A stretch of 64,000 bases of DNA from Oryzomicrobium terrae (GTDB lineage: Bacteria > Pseudomonadota > Gammaproteobacteria > Burkholderiales > Rhodocyclaceae): assembly GCF_008274805.1 (NCBI RefSeq), contig NZ_CP022579.1, forward strand, positions 558,001 through 622,000, given 5' to 3'. The position numbers were made by a program, and so were the translations under genes. Below the pieces are notes generated by a model. The model was not told the DNA's origin, ran no database searches, and was given only the letters and a program-made list of their open reading frames with translations. Each line of letters starts with the position of its first letter. Within the stretch, counting starts at the first letter, position 1. This document shows, piece after piece, positions 16,294-26,631 of the stretch.

Positions 16294-17280
16294 TCAGAAA
16301 TTCTTTTTCAGGTCCATGCCGGCGTACAGGCTGGCCACCTGGTCGGCGTAGCCGTTGAAGGGCAGGGTGGGGCGGCGGCGGAATTCACCCAGGCGCCGCT
16401 CGCTCTTCTGGCTCCAGCGCGGATGGGCGACCTCCGGATTGACGTTGGAGTAGAAGCCGTATTCGGAGGGGGCCGCCCGGGTCCAGGTGGAGGTGGGCTG
16501 CTCGCGCACGAAACGGATCTTGACGATCGACTTGGCGCTCTTGAAGCCGTACTTCCAGGGTACCACCAGGCGTACCGGGGCGCCGTTCTGGGCCGGCAGG
16601 GCCTCGCCATAGAGGCCCAGGCCGAGCAGGGTCAGGGGGTGGCGGGCTTCGTCCAGGCGCAGACCTTCCACGTAGGGCCAGTCGAGCAGGGGGGAGCGCA
16701 CCCCGGGCATCTGTACCGGGTCGGCCAGGGTGACGAATTCGACGAACTTGGCGTTGCCCGTGGGCTCCACCTTCTTGATGAGTTCGGCCAGAGGGAAACC
16801 GACCCAAGGCACCACCATGCTCCAGCCCTCGACGCAGCGCAGCCGGTAGATGCGCTCTTCCAGGGGGGCGAGCTTGAGCAGGTCGTCGATGGCGAAGGTG
16901 CGTGGCTTGAGCACCTCGCCCTCCACCGCCACGGTCCAGGGGCGGGTCTTGAGCAGGCCCGGGGCGTACTTGCCCGGGTCGGTCTTGTCCACGCCGTATT
17001 CGTAGAAGTTGCCGTAACTGGTGATGGTGCTCTTGGGCGTGAGGGCCTCGTCGCTGAACCAGGGGCTGCCCGGCGCGGCCTTGGCCACCGGGGGGAAGCC
17101 GTTGCCGCCGCGCTCCACGCTGGCGGCCAGGGCGCGGCCGGGCAGGCCGAGTCCGCTCAGGGCCGCGCCGGCAGCACCCAGGCCCAGGGCGGCGAGCAGT
17201 TCGCGGCGGCGGGCAAAGGTGGCGGGGGAGGTGATTTCCGACGGAAGGACGTCGGCAGGACGGCGAATCAGAATGGACAT
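16294..17280 (-). CDS. msrP: Periplasmic methionine sulfoxide reductase MsrP
   Basis: This is a 328-residue molybdopterin-dependent catalytic subunit that reduces methionine sulfoxide in periplasmic proteins. A twin-arginine signal is present ([14 protein letters not shown], residues 22-35, cleavage near ALAAS). The Mo-ligating Cys is C149 in [18 protein letters not shown]. Further family motifs are [24 protein letters not shown] and SKSERRLGE. It is the first gene of msrP-msrQ and is divergent from a DUF455 gene 116 bp away. In this clade msrPQ often responds to hypochlorite through a two-component system, but none is visible here. Confidence 0.95.
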   Translation of the reverse strand: MSILIRRPADVLPSEITSPATFARRRELLAALGLGAAGAALSGLGLPGRALAASVERGGNGFPPVAKAAPGSPWFSDEALTPKSTITSYGNFYEYGVDKTDPGKYAPGLLKTRPWTVAVEGEVLKPRTFAIDDLLKLAPLEERIYRLRCVEGWSMVVPWVGFPLAELIKKVEPTGNAKFVEFVTLADPVQMPGVRSPLLDWPYVEGLRLDEARHPLTLLGLGLYGEALPAQNGAPVRLVVPWKYGFKSAKSIVKIRFVREQPTSTWTRAAPSEYGFYSNVNPEVAHPRWSQKSERRLGEFRRRPTLPFNGYADQVASLYAGMDLKKNF

Positions 17281-17396
17281 GACAGTCTCGCGGGAAGGCT
17301 CAGAATGGCGCGGGACAACCGGAGTCGGTCGTCGCTGCCCGTGAGTCGTTGCAGGGGCGTATTTCCTGACAGCGGGGAGGCTTAAAATATCCCGCC

Positions 17397-18299
17397 ATGA
17401 CCGACCGACTTGTAACGGAACGTGATGCCATTACGCCGGCATCGCCCACCTGTTCTCCCGCCATGGGGCTGTTTGCCCGCACCCTGGCGGCGTTGCGCGA
17501 ACCCGATCCGGACGCCAAGTGCGCCGCCGCCACCGCCCTGTGGGCGGACTGGCAGGCCGGCGGCGTGGCGGTGCTGCGGGACGACGATGCGGCCGTGCCG
17601 GTGATCGCCCTGCCCGTGCCTGGGCGGCCGCCGCGCCCGGCGCTGGTACCCCCTGCCCAGGTGCCGTTGCGCGGCGTGGGCACCCGGGAAGGGCGCGGCG
17701 CCATGCTCCACGCCGTGGCCCATATCGAGTTCAACGCCATCAACCTGGCGCTGGATGCGGTGTTCCGCTTTCGCGGCCTGCCCGCCGACTACTACGGCGG
17801 CTGGTTGCAGGTGGCGGCGGAAGAGGCCCTGCACTTCGGCCTGATCCGGGCGCGCCTGGCCGAACTGGGTTACGACTACGGCGATTTTCCAGCCCACAAC
17901 GGCCTATGGGAGCTGGCGGTGAAGACCGCCGCCGATCCGTTGGCGCGCATGGCCCTGGTGCCGCGGCTGATGGAAGCCCGCGGCCTGGATGCCACGCCGC
18001 CGATCCTGGAGCGCTTTCGTCGCGCGGGCGATGCGGGCACGGTGGCGGCCCTGGAGGTGATCCTGCGCGACGAGGTGGGGCATGTCGCCTTGGGCGACCG
18101 CTGGTTCCGCTACCTGTGCGCTCAGGCCGGCCTGCCGGCGGAAGCGACCTACCTGCGCCTGCTCGGGGAATATGGCGCACCCAAGATCAAGCCGCCGTTC
18201 AATACCCAAGCCCGGCTGGCCGCCGGGTTTTCCGCCGCAGAGCTGGCCGACCTGACCCGCCTGGCGGAGCAGGCCGCAGCGCCTGCCCGGGGCCGCTAA
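17397..18299 (+). CDS. DUF455 ferritin-like protein
   Basis: This 300-residue soluble protein has no signal peptide. It is rich in alpha helices, with carboxylate/His motifs expected of a ferritin-like di-iron or metal site: [17 protein letters not shown] (about 103-119), [11 protein letters not shown] and [11 protein letters not shown]. This pattern is that of the DUF455 family, which is structurally related to ferritin-like hydroxylases such as MiaE; no activity is established. It is divergent from msrP, so it may share redox-related control, which is an inference from position. The gene starts at ATG 17397 close to an AT-rich TTAAAATAT patch that may be its promoter or leader. Confidence 0.8.
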   Translation: MTDRLVTERDAITPASPTCSPAMGLFARTLAALREPDPDAKCAAATALWADWQAGGVAVLRDDDAAVPVIALPVPGRPPRPALVPPAQVPLRGVGTREGRGAMLHAVAHIEFNAINLALDAVFRFRGLPADYYGGWLQVAAEEALHFGLIRARLAELGYDYGDFPAHNGLWELAVKTAADPLARMALVPRLMEARGLDATPPILERFRRAGDAGTVAALEVILRDEVGHVALGDRWFRYLCAQAGLPAEATYLRLLGEYGAPKIKPPFNTQARLAAGFSAAELADLTRLAEQAAAPARGR

Positions 18300-18455
18300 G
18301 GGCGGGGTTGAGCTGGACCGGCCGCGCGGGGAAGACGGCGTAGCCCGCAGGCGGCTACCCGCATCACGGGCTCGGACCGGCACGGCGGTAGCCCCGGGCG
18401 CCCCCGCACTTCCTTCGAAGGGTGACGTAACCGCGGTCCATCCGTGCGGGGGGCG

Positions 18456-18884
18456 TCAGCGGGTGATGTAGCGCTCCAGCTGATCGATGATGAATTCCTG
18501 CTCGGAAATCTTGGCCTTGACCAGGTCACCGATCGAGACCAGCCCGATCAACTCGCCGCCTTCCATCACCGGCAGGTGGCGGATGCGCTTGTCGGTCATC
18601 AGAGCCAGGCCTTCTTCCACGGTCATGGTCGGCGGGATGTAGATCACCCGGCTGGTCATGATTTCCCGCACCGGGGTTTCACGGGAGGTCTTGCCGTGGA
18701 GGATCACCTTGCGGGCGTAGTCGCGTTCGGAAAAGATGCCCACCAGGCGGCCTCCTTCGAGCACCGGCAGGGCGCCGATCTCGAATTCGGCCAGCTTGGC
18801 CAAGGCTTCGAACACCGATGCGTCCGGCGTGGTGCTGATGATCCTGTGCGGGTGCTGGTGCAGCAGACGGGCGATGGTTTTCAT
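18456..18884 (-). CDS. CBS-pair domain protein
   Basis: This 142-residue protein is made almost entirely of two CBS motifs (about residues 10-65 and 75-135), e.g. DASVFEALAKLAEFEIGALPV and MTVEEGLALMTDKRIRHLPV. CBS pairs bind adenine nucleotides and usually act as energy or redox sensors; no partner domain is attached. Met at 18884 is chosen because it has a strong ribosome-binding site (GGAGACAGG) directly upstream. An upstream in-frame Met would add a Cys-rich unconserved leader. It is a single gene between convergent DUF455 and the upstream cytochrome c4. Proteins of this type are common in betaproteobacteria but of unknown function. Confidence 0.88.
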   Translation of the reverse strand: MKTIARLLHQHPHRIISTTPDASVFEALAKLAEFEIGALPVLEGGRLVGIFSERDYARKVILHGKTSRETPVREIMTSRVIYIPPTMTVEEGLALMTDKRIRHLPVMEGGELIGLVSIGDLVKAKISEQEFIIDQLERYITR

Positions 18885-19033
18885 CCTGTCTCCTCCGTAA
18901 AGGCAGCAAAGTCGGCATGTACCCGGCACTCGCGGCGAGGGCCGGGAAGCACCCGTTAGACCAAGCGGGTTGCGGATAATTCCAGCGCGATAGCGCCGTC
19001 ATGCTGCGGGGGGCGATCGGCCAGCGCCATGAA

Positions 19034-19059
19034 AAAAGGGCAGCCGAGGCTGCCCTTTT
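19034..19059 (-). terminator. Terminator of the cytochrome c4 gene
   Basis: AAAAGGGCAGC (19034-19044), loop CGAG, GCTGCCCTTTT (19049-19059). On the minus strand the hairpin is followed by a T-run that continues the A6 tract at 19032-19037. This is a strong intrinsic terminator 52 bp after the cytochrome gene. Confidence 0.88.
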
Positions 19060-19110
19060 GCTGCAGGCGGTCGGCCCCGTGGGAGGCGACCGTCGCGTTT
19101 TCTGCGGTGC

Positions 19111-19752
19111 TTAACGCAGGCCGGCGGCGTATTCGGAAACCGCGGCGATTTCCTTGTCCGACAGCTTGCCGGCGATGGTGCGCATCACGGCTTCGGCATC
19201 GTTGTTGCGCTCTTCGGCACGGAAGGCCTTCAGCTGCGCAGCGGTGTAATCGGCGTACTGGCCACCCAGGCGCGGGTACTGGGCAGGCAGGCCGGCACCG
19301 GTGGCGCCGTGGCAGCCGGCACAGGCCGGAATGCCGCGGTTGATGTCGCCGGCACGCCACAGCTTCTTGCCCAGGGCGAGTACCGGAGCGTCGTCCTTGG
19401 CCACCTGGGGCTTGAGCTTTTGTTCGCCGAAGTAGGCCGCCAGGTTGCGCATGTCCTCGTCGGACAGGGCGGCGACCATGCCCCCCATGATCGGGTTGTT
19501 ACGGGCAGCCGGCTTGCCTTCGGCAGCCTTGAAGTTGGTCAGCTGCTTGTAGAGGTAGTCCGGGTGCTGACCGGCCAGGTTCGGGTTGGCAGAAGCCGGG
19601 CTGTTGCCATCGGCGCCGTGGCAGGCGACGCAGACGCCTTCGACGATGGGCTTGGCCTTGGCCGGGTCGGCCTTGGGTTTTGCTGCTTCATTGGCCGCGA
19701 CGGAGGAAATGCTGGCGACAAACAAAAGCACCAGCGCCGAGAGACGCTTCAT
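19111..19752 (-). CDS. Di-heme cytochrome c4
   Basis: This 213-residue periplasmic c-type cytochrome has a Sec signal peptide (residues 1-20, cleavage SSVAA/NEA). Two heme-attachment motifs, CVACH (41-45) and CAGCH (144-148), lie in two similar domains, each with candidate distal Met ligands (NPIMGGM; AEAVMRTIAGKL). This is the cytochrome c4 layout: electron carrier between the bc1 complex and terminal oxidases or other periplasmic acceptors. It is divergent from engB by 168 bp. The neighbourhood cytochrome c4-engB-hemB is a familiar betaproteobacterial arrangement. Confidence 0.95.
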   Translation of the reverse strand: MKRLSALVLLFVASISSVAANEAAKPKADPAKAKPIVEGVCVACHGADGNSPASANPNLAGQHPDYLYKQLTNFKAAEGKPAARNNPIMGGMVAALSDEDMRNLAAYFGEQKLKPQVAKDDAPVLALGKKLWRAGDINRGIPACAGCHGATGAGLPAQYPRLGGQYADYTAAQLKAFRAEERNNDAEAVMRTIAGKLSDKEIAAVSEYAAGLR

Positions 19753-19920
19753 GTCCGGACTCCTTGATTTTGAAACTGGCGAAATTGGCGTAAGAAATCG
19801 TGGCTACAGCGCTGGAAACAGGCCGGAAAATGTTGGACAAAGGCCCTGGAACAGGCTGCAAATCGAGGATTTTGCAAACCTGTTATTCTATAGCACTTTG
19901 CTTTTTTCTGGGCGAGCATC

Positions 19921-20649
19921 ATGCCTTTGTTCCAAAAGGCGGTTTTCCTCACCACCGTGGCCAATCTGGCTGATCTTCCCCTCGATGCCGAGCGGGAAGT
20001 GGCCTTCGCCGGGCGGTCCAATGCGGGAAAGTCGTCGGCCATCAACACCCTGGCCAACCATACGCGCCTGGCCTACGTCTCCAAGACGCCGGGCCGCACC
20101 CAGCACCTCAATTACTTCACTCTGGCACCGGGCAAGTATCTGGTGGACCTGCCGGGCTATGGCTTCGCCAAGGCGCCGGAAGAGATCCGCGCCCAGTGGG
20201 ATCGGTTGATGGGGCCCTACCTGGCGCGGCGCGAGCAGCTGGCCGGGCTGGTGATCATCATGGACAGCCGCCATCCGTTCACCGAGCTCGATCGGCACAT
20301 GCTCGACTGGTTCGCCCCCACCGGCAAGCCGGTGCACATCATGCTGTCGAAGGCCGACAAGCTGACCCGGGCCGAGCAGTCCAAGTCCCTGCGGGTGACC
20401 CGCGAGGCGGCCAAGGCCTGGGGCGACCGGGTGACGGTGCAGCTGTTCTCCAGCCTGAAGAAGACCGGTATCGAGGAGGCGGAAGCGGTGCTGGCCCCCT
20501 GGCTGGGCATCGATCCCGAGGAAGTGCGCGCTGCCGCCGAGGCCAAGAAGGAAGCGGCCGCCGCCGCCGAGAAGCGCCGCCTGGACAAGATCAACAAGGT
20601 CAAACGCAATCCCCGGCCGGCAGCGGATAAATCGTCTCCGGACGAGTGA
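19921..20649 (+). CDS. engB: Ribosome biogenesis GTPase EngB (YsxC/YihA)
   Basis: This 242-residue GTPase is needed for 50S subunit assembly in the cytoplasm. G1 is GRSNAGKSS (residues 31-39), G3 is DLPGYG and G4 is SKAD. The [13 protein letters not shown] switch region is diagnostic of EngB. The C-terminal 40 residues are an Ala/Lys/Arg-rich tail longer than in E. coli and probably RNA-binding or disordered. An AT-rich patch with possible promoter elements (GTTATTCTATAGC) lies just upstream. The gene is followed by a non-coding region with a terminator oriented to the minus strand, not to engB. Confidence 0.95.
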   Translation: MPLFQKAVFLTTVANLADLPLDAEREVAFAGRSNAGKSSAINTLANHTRLAYVSKTPGRTQHLNYFTLAPGKYLVDLPGYGFAKAPEEIRAQWDRLMGPYLARREQLAGLVIIMDSRHPFTELDRHMLDWFAPTGKPVHIMLSKADKLTRAEQSKSLRVTREAAKAWGDRVTVQLFSSLKKTGIEEAEAVLAPWLGIDPEEVRAAAEAKKEAAAAAEKRRLDKINKVKRNPRPAADKSSPDE

Positions 20650-20716
20650 GCGGGGCCGGCGTCGTGTCCGCGGAGATGCGGCGCTCGGCAGCGGGACGGG
20701 TGAGTCTGCCCTCGGC

Positions 20717-20817
20717 AAAAAAAACCCCCGGATAAGGGGGAACCGGGGGTGAAATGCCTTAATGTGATTAAGGCACCCGCTCAGGGAGGTAAAGCGGGAG
20801 ACGGTGAGAACCATCTG
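20717..20817 (-). ncRNA. Candidate small regulatory RNA between engB and hemB
   Basis: Read on the minus strand, the region folds into three consecutive hairpins. The first has stem CCCGCT/AGCGGG (20793-20798 with 20776-20781) and an 11-nt loop containing ACCUCCCUG. The second is GCCTTAAT/ATTAAGGC (20767-20774 with 20756-20763). The third is ACCCCCGG/CCGGGGGT (20743-20750 with 20724-20731) with a C-rich loop, followed by a run of 8 T (20724-20717), an excellent intrinsic terminator. No gene on the minus strand needs this terminator. The CCUCCC loop could pair with Shine-Dalgarno sequences. The 5' end is inferred from a promoter-like sequence; length would be about 100 nt. I cannot match it to a named family. 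Confidence 0.65.
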
Positions 20818-20821
20818 CTGA

Positions 20822-21907
<1,086 letters not shown>

Positions 21908-21943
21908 AACTGTTTTAGGGGGTGTCCCAAACCCCGCATGAAT

Positions 21944-21984
21944 AAAGGGTCTTGGCGCGGTATGCGCCAAGACCCTTTGTTTTT
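21944..21984 (+). terminator. Terminator of hemB
   Basis: AAAGGGTCTTGGCGC (21944-21958) pairs perfectly over 15 bp with GCGCCAAGACCCTTT (21964-21978) around a 5-nt loop, followed by GTTTTT. It lies 36 bp after the hemB stop. Confidence 0.93.
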
Positions 21985-21988
21985 GCGC

Positions 21989-22013
21989 CTCTCCGAGGGC
22001 ATGCCCTGGAGAG
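21989..22013. repeat. 25-bp REP-like palindrome after hemB
   Basis: CTCTCC, one unpaired G, the 12-bp palindrome AGGGCATGCCCT, then GGAGAG: the two arms are perfectly complementary apart from the single G at 21995. A related 25-mer (20 of 25 identical) is found inside bioC at 14852-14876. The element is between the hemB terminator and the convergent slmA end. Confidence 0.6.
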
Positions 22014-22074
22014 TGGCGTGGATACTAGGGGTTACGACGGCGGGGTTGGGAGGGGGCGTCAGCGCCTGCGTCGT

Positions 22075-22686
22075 TCAGGCCGGCTCGGCCGCAGCGGCGG
22101 TGGCCAGGCAGGCCACCTGCAGCAGCGGCCACTGGCTGGCCCACTGGGCCAGGGGCTCCCGGGTGAAGCCGCTCTTGGCGTACTGTTCCCAGCGGCCCAC
22201 GGCAAAGCACAGCAGCAGGTTGGCCAGGGCCGCCACATCGGCGCTGGCGCCGACCTCGCCCTGGGTGGCGGCGATGCGCAGGGCCTGCTTGAAGGCGGCC
22301 TCGACCTTGTCGTGCAGGGCGTTGATGCGGGCTTGCAGGCGCTCGTTCTCGTTGACCAGGGCGTCTCCCACCAGCACCCGGGTCATACCCCGGTTCTTCT
22401 GGGCGAAGCGCAGGAGCAGGGCGAGGATCTGCTCCACCTGCGCGAGGCCCCGGGCTTCCTCGGTACCGATCTGGTTGATCACCCCGAACAGGCTGGCCTC
22501 GATGAACTCGATCAGTCCTTCGAACATCTGGGCCTTGCTGGCGAAGTGCCGGTACAGGGCGGCCTCGGAGCAATCCAGCCGGGCCGCCAGGGCGGCGGTG
22601 GTGATCTTTTCGCCCTTGGGCGTTTCCAGCATTTCCGCCAGGGTCTGCAGGATCTGCAGGCGGCGCTCCCCGGGTTTGGTAGCCAT
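22075..22686 (-). CDS. slmA: Nucleoid occlusion factor SlmA (TetR family)
   Basis: This is a 203-residue TetR-fold DNA-binding protein. The helix-turn-helix region is ITTAALAARLDCSEAALYRH (about residues 27-46), followed by FASKAQMFEGLIEFIEASLF, which closely matches SlmA of gammaproteobacteria (ALYRHFPSK..MFDSLIEFIE). SlmA blocks FtsZ ring assembly over DNA when bound to chromosomal sites. Met at 22686 (MATKPGERRLQILQTLAEML) is chosen because the upstream extension is unconserved. The neighbourhood slmA-HAD-argB is recurrent in betaproteobacteria; here a serine hydrolase gene is placed between the HAD gene and argB. Confidence 0.88.
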   Translation of the reverse strand: MATKPGERRLQILQTLAEMLETPKGEKITTAALAARLDCSEAALYRHFASKAQMFEGLIEFIEASLFGVINQIGTEEARGLAQVEQILALLLRFAQKNRGMTRVLVGDALVNENERLQARINALHDKVEAAFKQALRIAATQGEVGASADVAALANLLLCFAVGRWEQYAKSGFTREPLAQWASQWPLLQVACLATAAAAEPA

Positions 22687-22751
22687 GAGTGAAGTCCCTG
22701 AGTGATCTTTGGCCGGGGTGGCGGTGGCGTGCCGCATCCCGTTTATGACGA

Positions 22752-23423
22752 TTATAGCCGCCCGGCGGCGCCCGCCATGATCCGCGGCAGGTCGCAGGCG
22801 GAGCGCACGGTGGCGTCCACGTAAGGCGGCTGGCGCGAGCTGGCGCTCACCCACACGGTGCGCATGCCCAGGCGTTTGGCGGTGCGCAGGTTGGCCAGGC
22901 TGTCCTCGACCATGATGCAGCGGCGCGGGTCGAGCCGCTCGCTGCGCAGCAGGCGGACAAAGCCGCCCATCATCGGCTTGGGCTGGAAGCGCAGTCGCTC
23001 GACGGTGTAGACAGCGTCGAAATAAGGGGCGATGCCGGTCAGATCGAGGATGGCGTCGGTGTAATGGCGCGGCGCGTTTGAAAACAGCACCTTGCGACCG
23101 GGCAGGCGTTCCAGGGCGCTCTTCAACTGCTTTTCCACGACCACCATGCGCGCCAGGTCGGGAAACTGATGGGTGTGCCAGAGGAAGTGGTGCGGGTCGG
23201 TGCCGTGGTGGCGTATCAGCCCGAGCAGGGTGGCGCCATAGCGCTCCCAGTAGTGCTGGCGCAGCCGGTTGGCCTCGCTCTCGTCCAGGCCCAGGTGCTG
23301 CTGCATGTAGGCCGTCATCGAAGCGTTGATGTGGGGGAAGATGTGGGGGCTGGCGTTGTGCAGCGTGTTGTCCAGGTCGAACAGCCAGACCTTGGCGGGG
23401 CGGAGTGGGGAAGGCGGAACCAT
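22752..23423 (-). CDS. HAD-family pyrimidine 5'-nucleotidase
   Basis: This 223-residue haloacid-dehalogenase hydrolase has motif I FDLDNTLHN (residues 15-23), motif II FSNAPRHY, a Lys in RFQPKPMMGGF and motif III MVEDSLANLRTAKRLGM. The DLDNTLHNAS start and the helical cap are typical of the yeast Sdt1-like pyrimidine 5'-nucleotidase group, so nucleotide dephosphorylation is likely, although substrate specificity cannot be read from sequence. It lies 65 bp upstream of slmA in the same direction, probably in one operon. Confidence 0.85.
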   Translation of the reverse strand: MVPPSPLRPAKVWLFDLDNTLHNASPHIFPHINASMTAYMQQHLGLDESEANRLRQHYWERYGATLLGLIRHHGTDPHHFLWHTHQFPDLARMVVVEKQLKSALERLPGRKVLFSNAPRHYTDAILDLTGIAPYFDAVYTVERLRFQPKPMMGGFVRLLRSERLDPRRCIMVEDSLANLRTAKRLGMRTVWVSASSRQPPYVDATVRSACDLPRIMAGAAGRL

Positions 23424-23536
23424 GGGCCGATTCTACTCCGGCGGCCGAAACGGCTGCGCCCCGGGCGCAAGGCGCTGGGGGCGCAGGAGCAGGGGGACTG
23501 GCCGGAAGCGGAGGTGCCCGATTCCGGCCGCACTGC

Positions 23537-24781
23537 TTAGCGCAGTGCCTGGCTGACGGCGGCGAAGAAGTCGTTGTCGCCGACGGTGGCCTTGCCGGTG
23601 GGCTTGGGCAGGGCGCTCCACACCACGACGACCACGTTTTCCTTGGGGTTCATGTAGATGTGCTGGCCGAAGATGCCGCGGGCCTCGAAGGCGCCTTCGT
23701 TGATGGTGCCGGCGGCGTTCGGGATCGGCCACAGCATGTAGCCGTAGTTCACCTGCTTGCCGTCCACCATCTTCGGGCTGCCCGCTTCCTGGACCCAGCC
23801 GTCGGGCAGGACCTGCTCGCCGCCGGCCTTGCCGCCGCCCATCAGGAACAGGCCGAAACGGCCGTAGTCGCGCAGGGTGGCGGACAGGCCGCTGCCGCCC
23901 ACTTCCAGGCCGTTGGGGGATTCGAGCCACCAGGTGGCGTCGGATTCCATGCCGAACTTGCTCCAGATCTTCTCGGACAGGTACTGGGCCACCGGCTTGC
24001 CGACGGCGGCGCGCACCAGGGCGCCGGCCACGTGGGTCTCGCCGGTGCTGTAGTTCCAGCGGGTGCCGGGCTCGGCGGCGCGGGGCAGCTTGGCCATCAG
24101 TTCGAGCACGCCGCCGGGCTTTTGGCTGTTCTGCACTTCGAGCATGTGGCGACGGTCGGAATTGGGGTCGGTGTAGGTCTCGTTCCACTTCACCCCGGAG
24201 GCCATCTGCAGCAGGTTGCGCACGGTCACGCCGTCGTAGGCGCTGCCGGCCAGCTGGGGCAGGTAGCGGGTGACCGGGTCGTCGATGCTCTTGATGTAGC
24301 CGTCCTTGATGGCGGCACCGACCAGGGTGGCGGTGATCGACTTGACCACCGACATGGACATCCAGCGGGTCTTGTCGCTGTTGCCCAGCTGGTAGTTCTC
24401 GAAGGCTACCTTGCCGTCCTTGATCACCAGCAGGCCGCTCACCCGGTTGAGGGAGACGTAGTCGTAGAGGTCGTAGTCCTTGCCGTTGGAGGTGAACTTG
24501 AAGTTGCCCAGGGGCTTGTCGGCGGCGGGCAGGGGATAGACCTTGGTGCCGTGCTTGACGGTGCGGGTGGAGAACAGGCGGTCGATGTTGCGGAAGGTGT
24601 TGACCTGGACATCCGGGAACAGGGCGCCATCGTAGACCTGCTGGACGGTGCCGATCTTCTCCTTGCCGTGCACGTTGACCGGACCCTGGGCCAGGGCGCT
24701 GGCGCTGAGGAAGGCCAGGGGGATGAGGAAGCCCAGTTGCTTGAGGCGGGACGGGCGGTGTACGGACGTGGTGCGGGACAT
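23537..24781 (-). CDS. Exported serine hydrolase (class C beta-lactamase family)
   Basis: This 414-residue protein has a Sec signal peptide (MSRTTSVHRP..., hydrophobic core LGFLIPLAFLSASALA, cleavage near residue 31). The nucleophile motif SxxK is SVVK (S144-K147); the second motif is likely RWNYSTGET around Y244, and VVVVWSALPKP near the C terminus is in the position of the KTG-like strand. This is the fold of penicillin-binding proteins, class C beta-lactamases and esterases (EstB, 6-aminohexanoate-dimer hydrolase). Substrate cannot be stated. The start has a good ribosome-binding site (GGAGACTTC). It sits between the HAD gene and argB with its own upstream region and an inverted-repeat motif. 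Confidence 0.88.
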   Translation of the reverse strand: MSRTTSVHRPSRLKQLGFLIPLAFLSASALAQGPVNVHGKEKIGTVQQVYDGALFPDVQVNTFRNIDRLFSTRTVKHGTKVYPLPAADKPLGNFKFTSNGKDYDLYDYVSLNRVSGLLVIKDGKVAFENYQLGNSDKTRWMSMSVVKSITATLVGAAIKDGYIKSIDDPVTRYLPQLAGSAYDGVTVRNLLQMASGVKWNETYTDPNSDRRHMLEVQNSQKPGGVLELMAKLPRAAEPGTRWNYSTGETHVAGALVRAAVGKPVAQYLSEKIWSKFGMESDATWWLESPNGLEVGGSGLSATLRDYGRFGLFLMGGGKAGGEQVLPDGWVQEAGSPKMVDGKQVNYGYMLWPIPNAAGTINEGAFEARGIFGQHIYMNPKENVVVVVWSALPKPTGKATVGDNDFFAAVSQALR

Positions 24782-24929
24782 GAAGTCTCCTCTCTCTGTT
24801 TGTTTTGGGGTTGGGGTACGGCAGCCCACCGGCGTCTCTTCGGTCGCTGCGGCAGGGCCCGGCCACCATACGTGCCCTGGTTTGGTGCAGGTATTGTGGA
24901 AATTACGTAGCGAGCTATTGATTTGACTA

Positions 24930-24945
24930 TTCGTAATTTTACGAA
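24930..24945. promoter_or_regulatory. Inverted repeat upstream of the serine hydrolase, possible operator
   Basis: TTCGTAA (24930-24936) and TTACGAA (24939-24945) form a perfect 7-bp inverted repeat with a 2-bp spacer. A further TTACG half-site lies at 24903-24907. The region is strikingly AT-rich for this genome and is 149 bp upstream of the hydrolase start. It could be a dimeric regulator site; the regulator is unknown. Confidence 0.35.
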
Positions 24946-24977
24946 GAGGGGATTTCCCTTGCCCGTAGGCAAAAAGA

Positions 24978-25000
24978 AAGCCCGGCCATGGGCCGGGCTT
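24978..25000 (-). terminator. Terminator of argB
   Basis: AAGCCCGGCC (24978-24987), loop ATG, GGCCGGGCTT (24991-25000). On the minus strand it is followed by TCTTTTTG. It is a 10-bp perfect stem 33 bp after the argB stop. Confidence 0.88.
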
Positions 25001-25033
25001 GGGATGACGCGCAATGCGTAACTGCCGGGGAGG

Positions 25034-26478
<1,445 letters not shown>

Positions 26479-26555
26479 GGTGTCCTCCTGAACAAGCGGT
26501 GAAATGACAATGAAAACGCCTCCCCCTTTGGCCATGATGGCCATGGGGTCATTCC

Positions 26556-26583
26556 GGTATAGAAGGCCGATCGGACTTTGCAA
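26556..26583 (-). promoter_or_regulatory. Predicted promoter of the Hsp20 gene
   Basis: On the minus strand TTGCAA (26583-26578), a 16-bp spacer and TATACC (26561-26556) resemble a sigma70 promoter. The same sequence, read as CTTGCAA followed by CCTTCTATA, also resembles a heat-shock sigma32 promoter. A perfect GGCCAT-G-ATGGCC inverted repeat lies in the leader at 26530-26542. Confidence 0.4.
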
Positions 26584-26631
26584 GGCACCGGGAGACAGGC
26601 CTTGATCTGGGGCAATGCGCCGGGCGGGGGC

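Noticed and set aside
18300-18455. The GTAGCC-N7-GGCTAC inverted repeat around 18343-18361 as a member of the REP-like family
   Set aside because: It shares no sequence with the CTCTCC...GGAGAG palindromes and may simply be a local hairpin after the DUF455 gene.
20717-20774. The hairpin at 20724-20750 as the terminator of engB
   Set aside because: On the plus strand the hairpin is followed by GAAATG with no U-tract, whereas on the minus strand it is followed by eight T. It points away from engB.
19888-20814. A minus-strand protein starting inside the small-RNA region and running antisense to engB
   Set aside because: It would need to read through the intrinsic terminator and consists of engB shadow sequence beyond it; no ribosome-binding site is evident.
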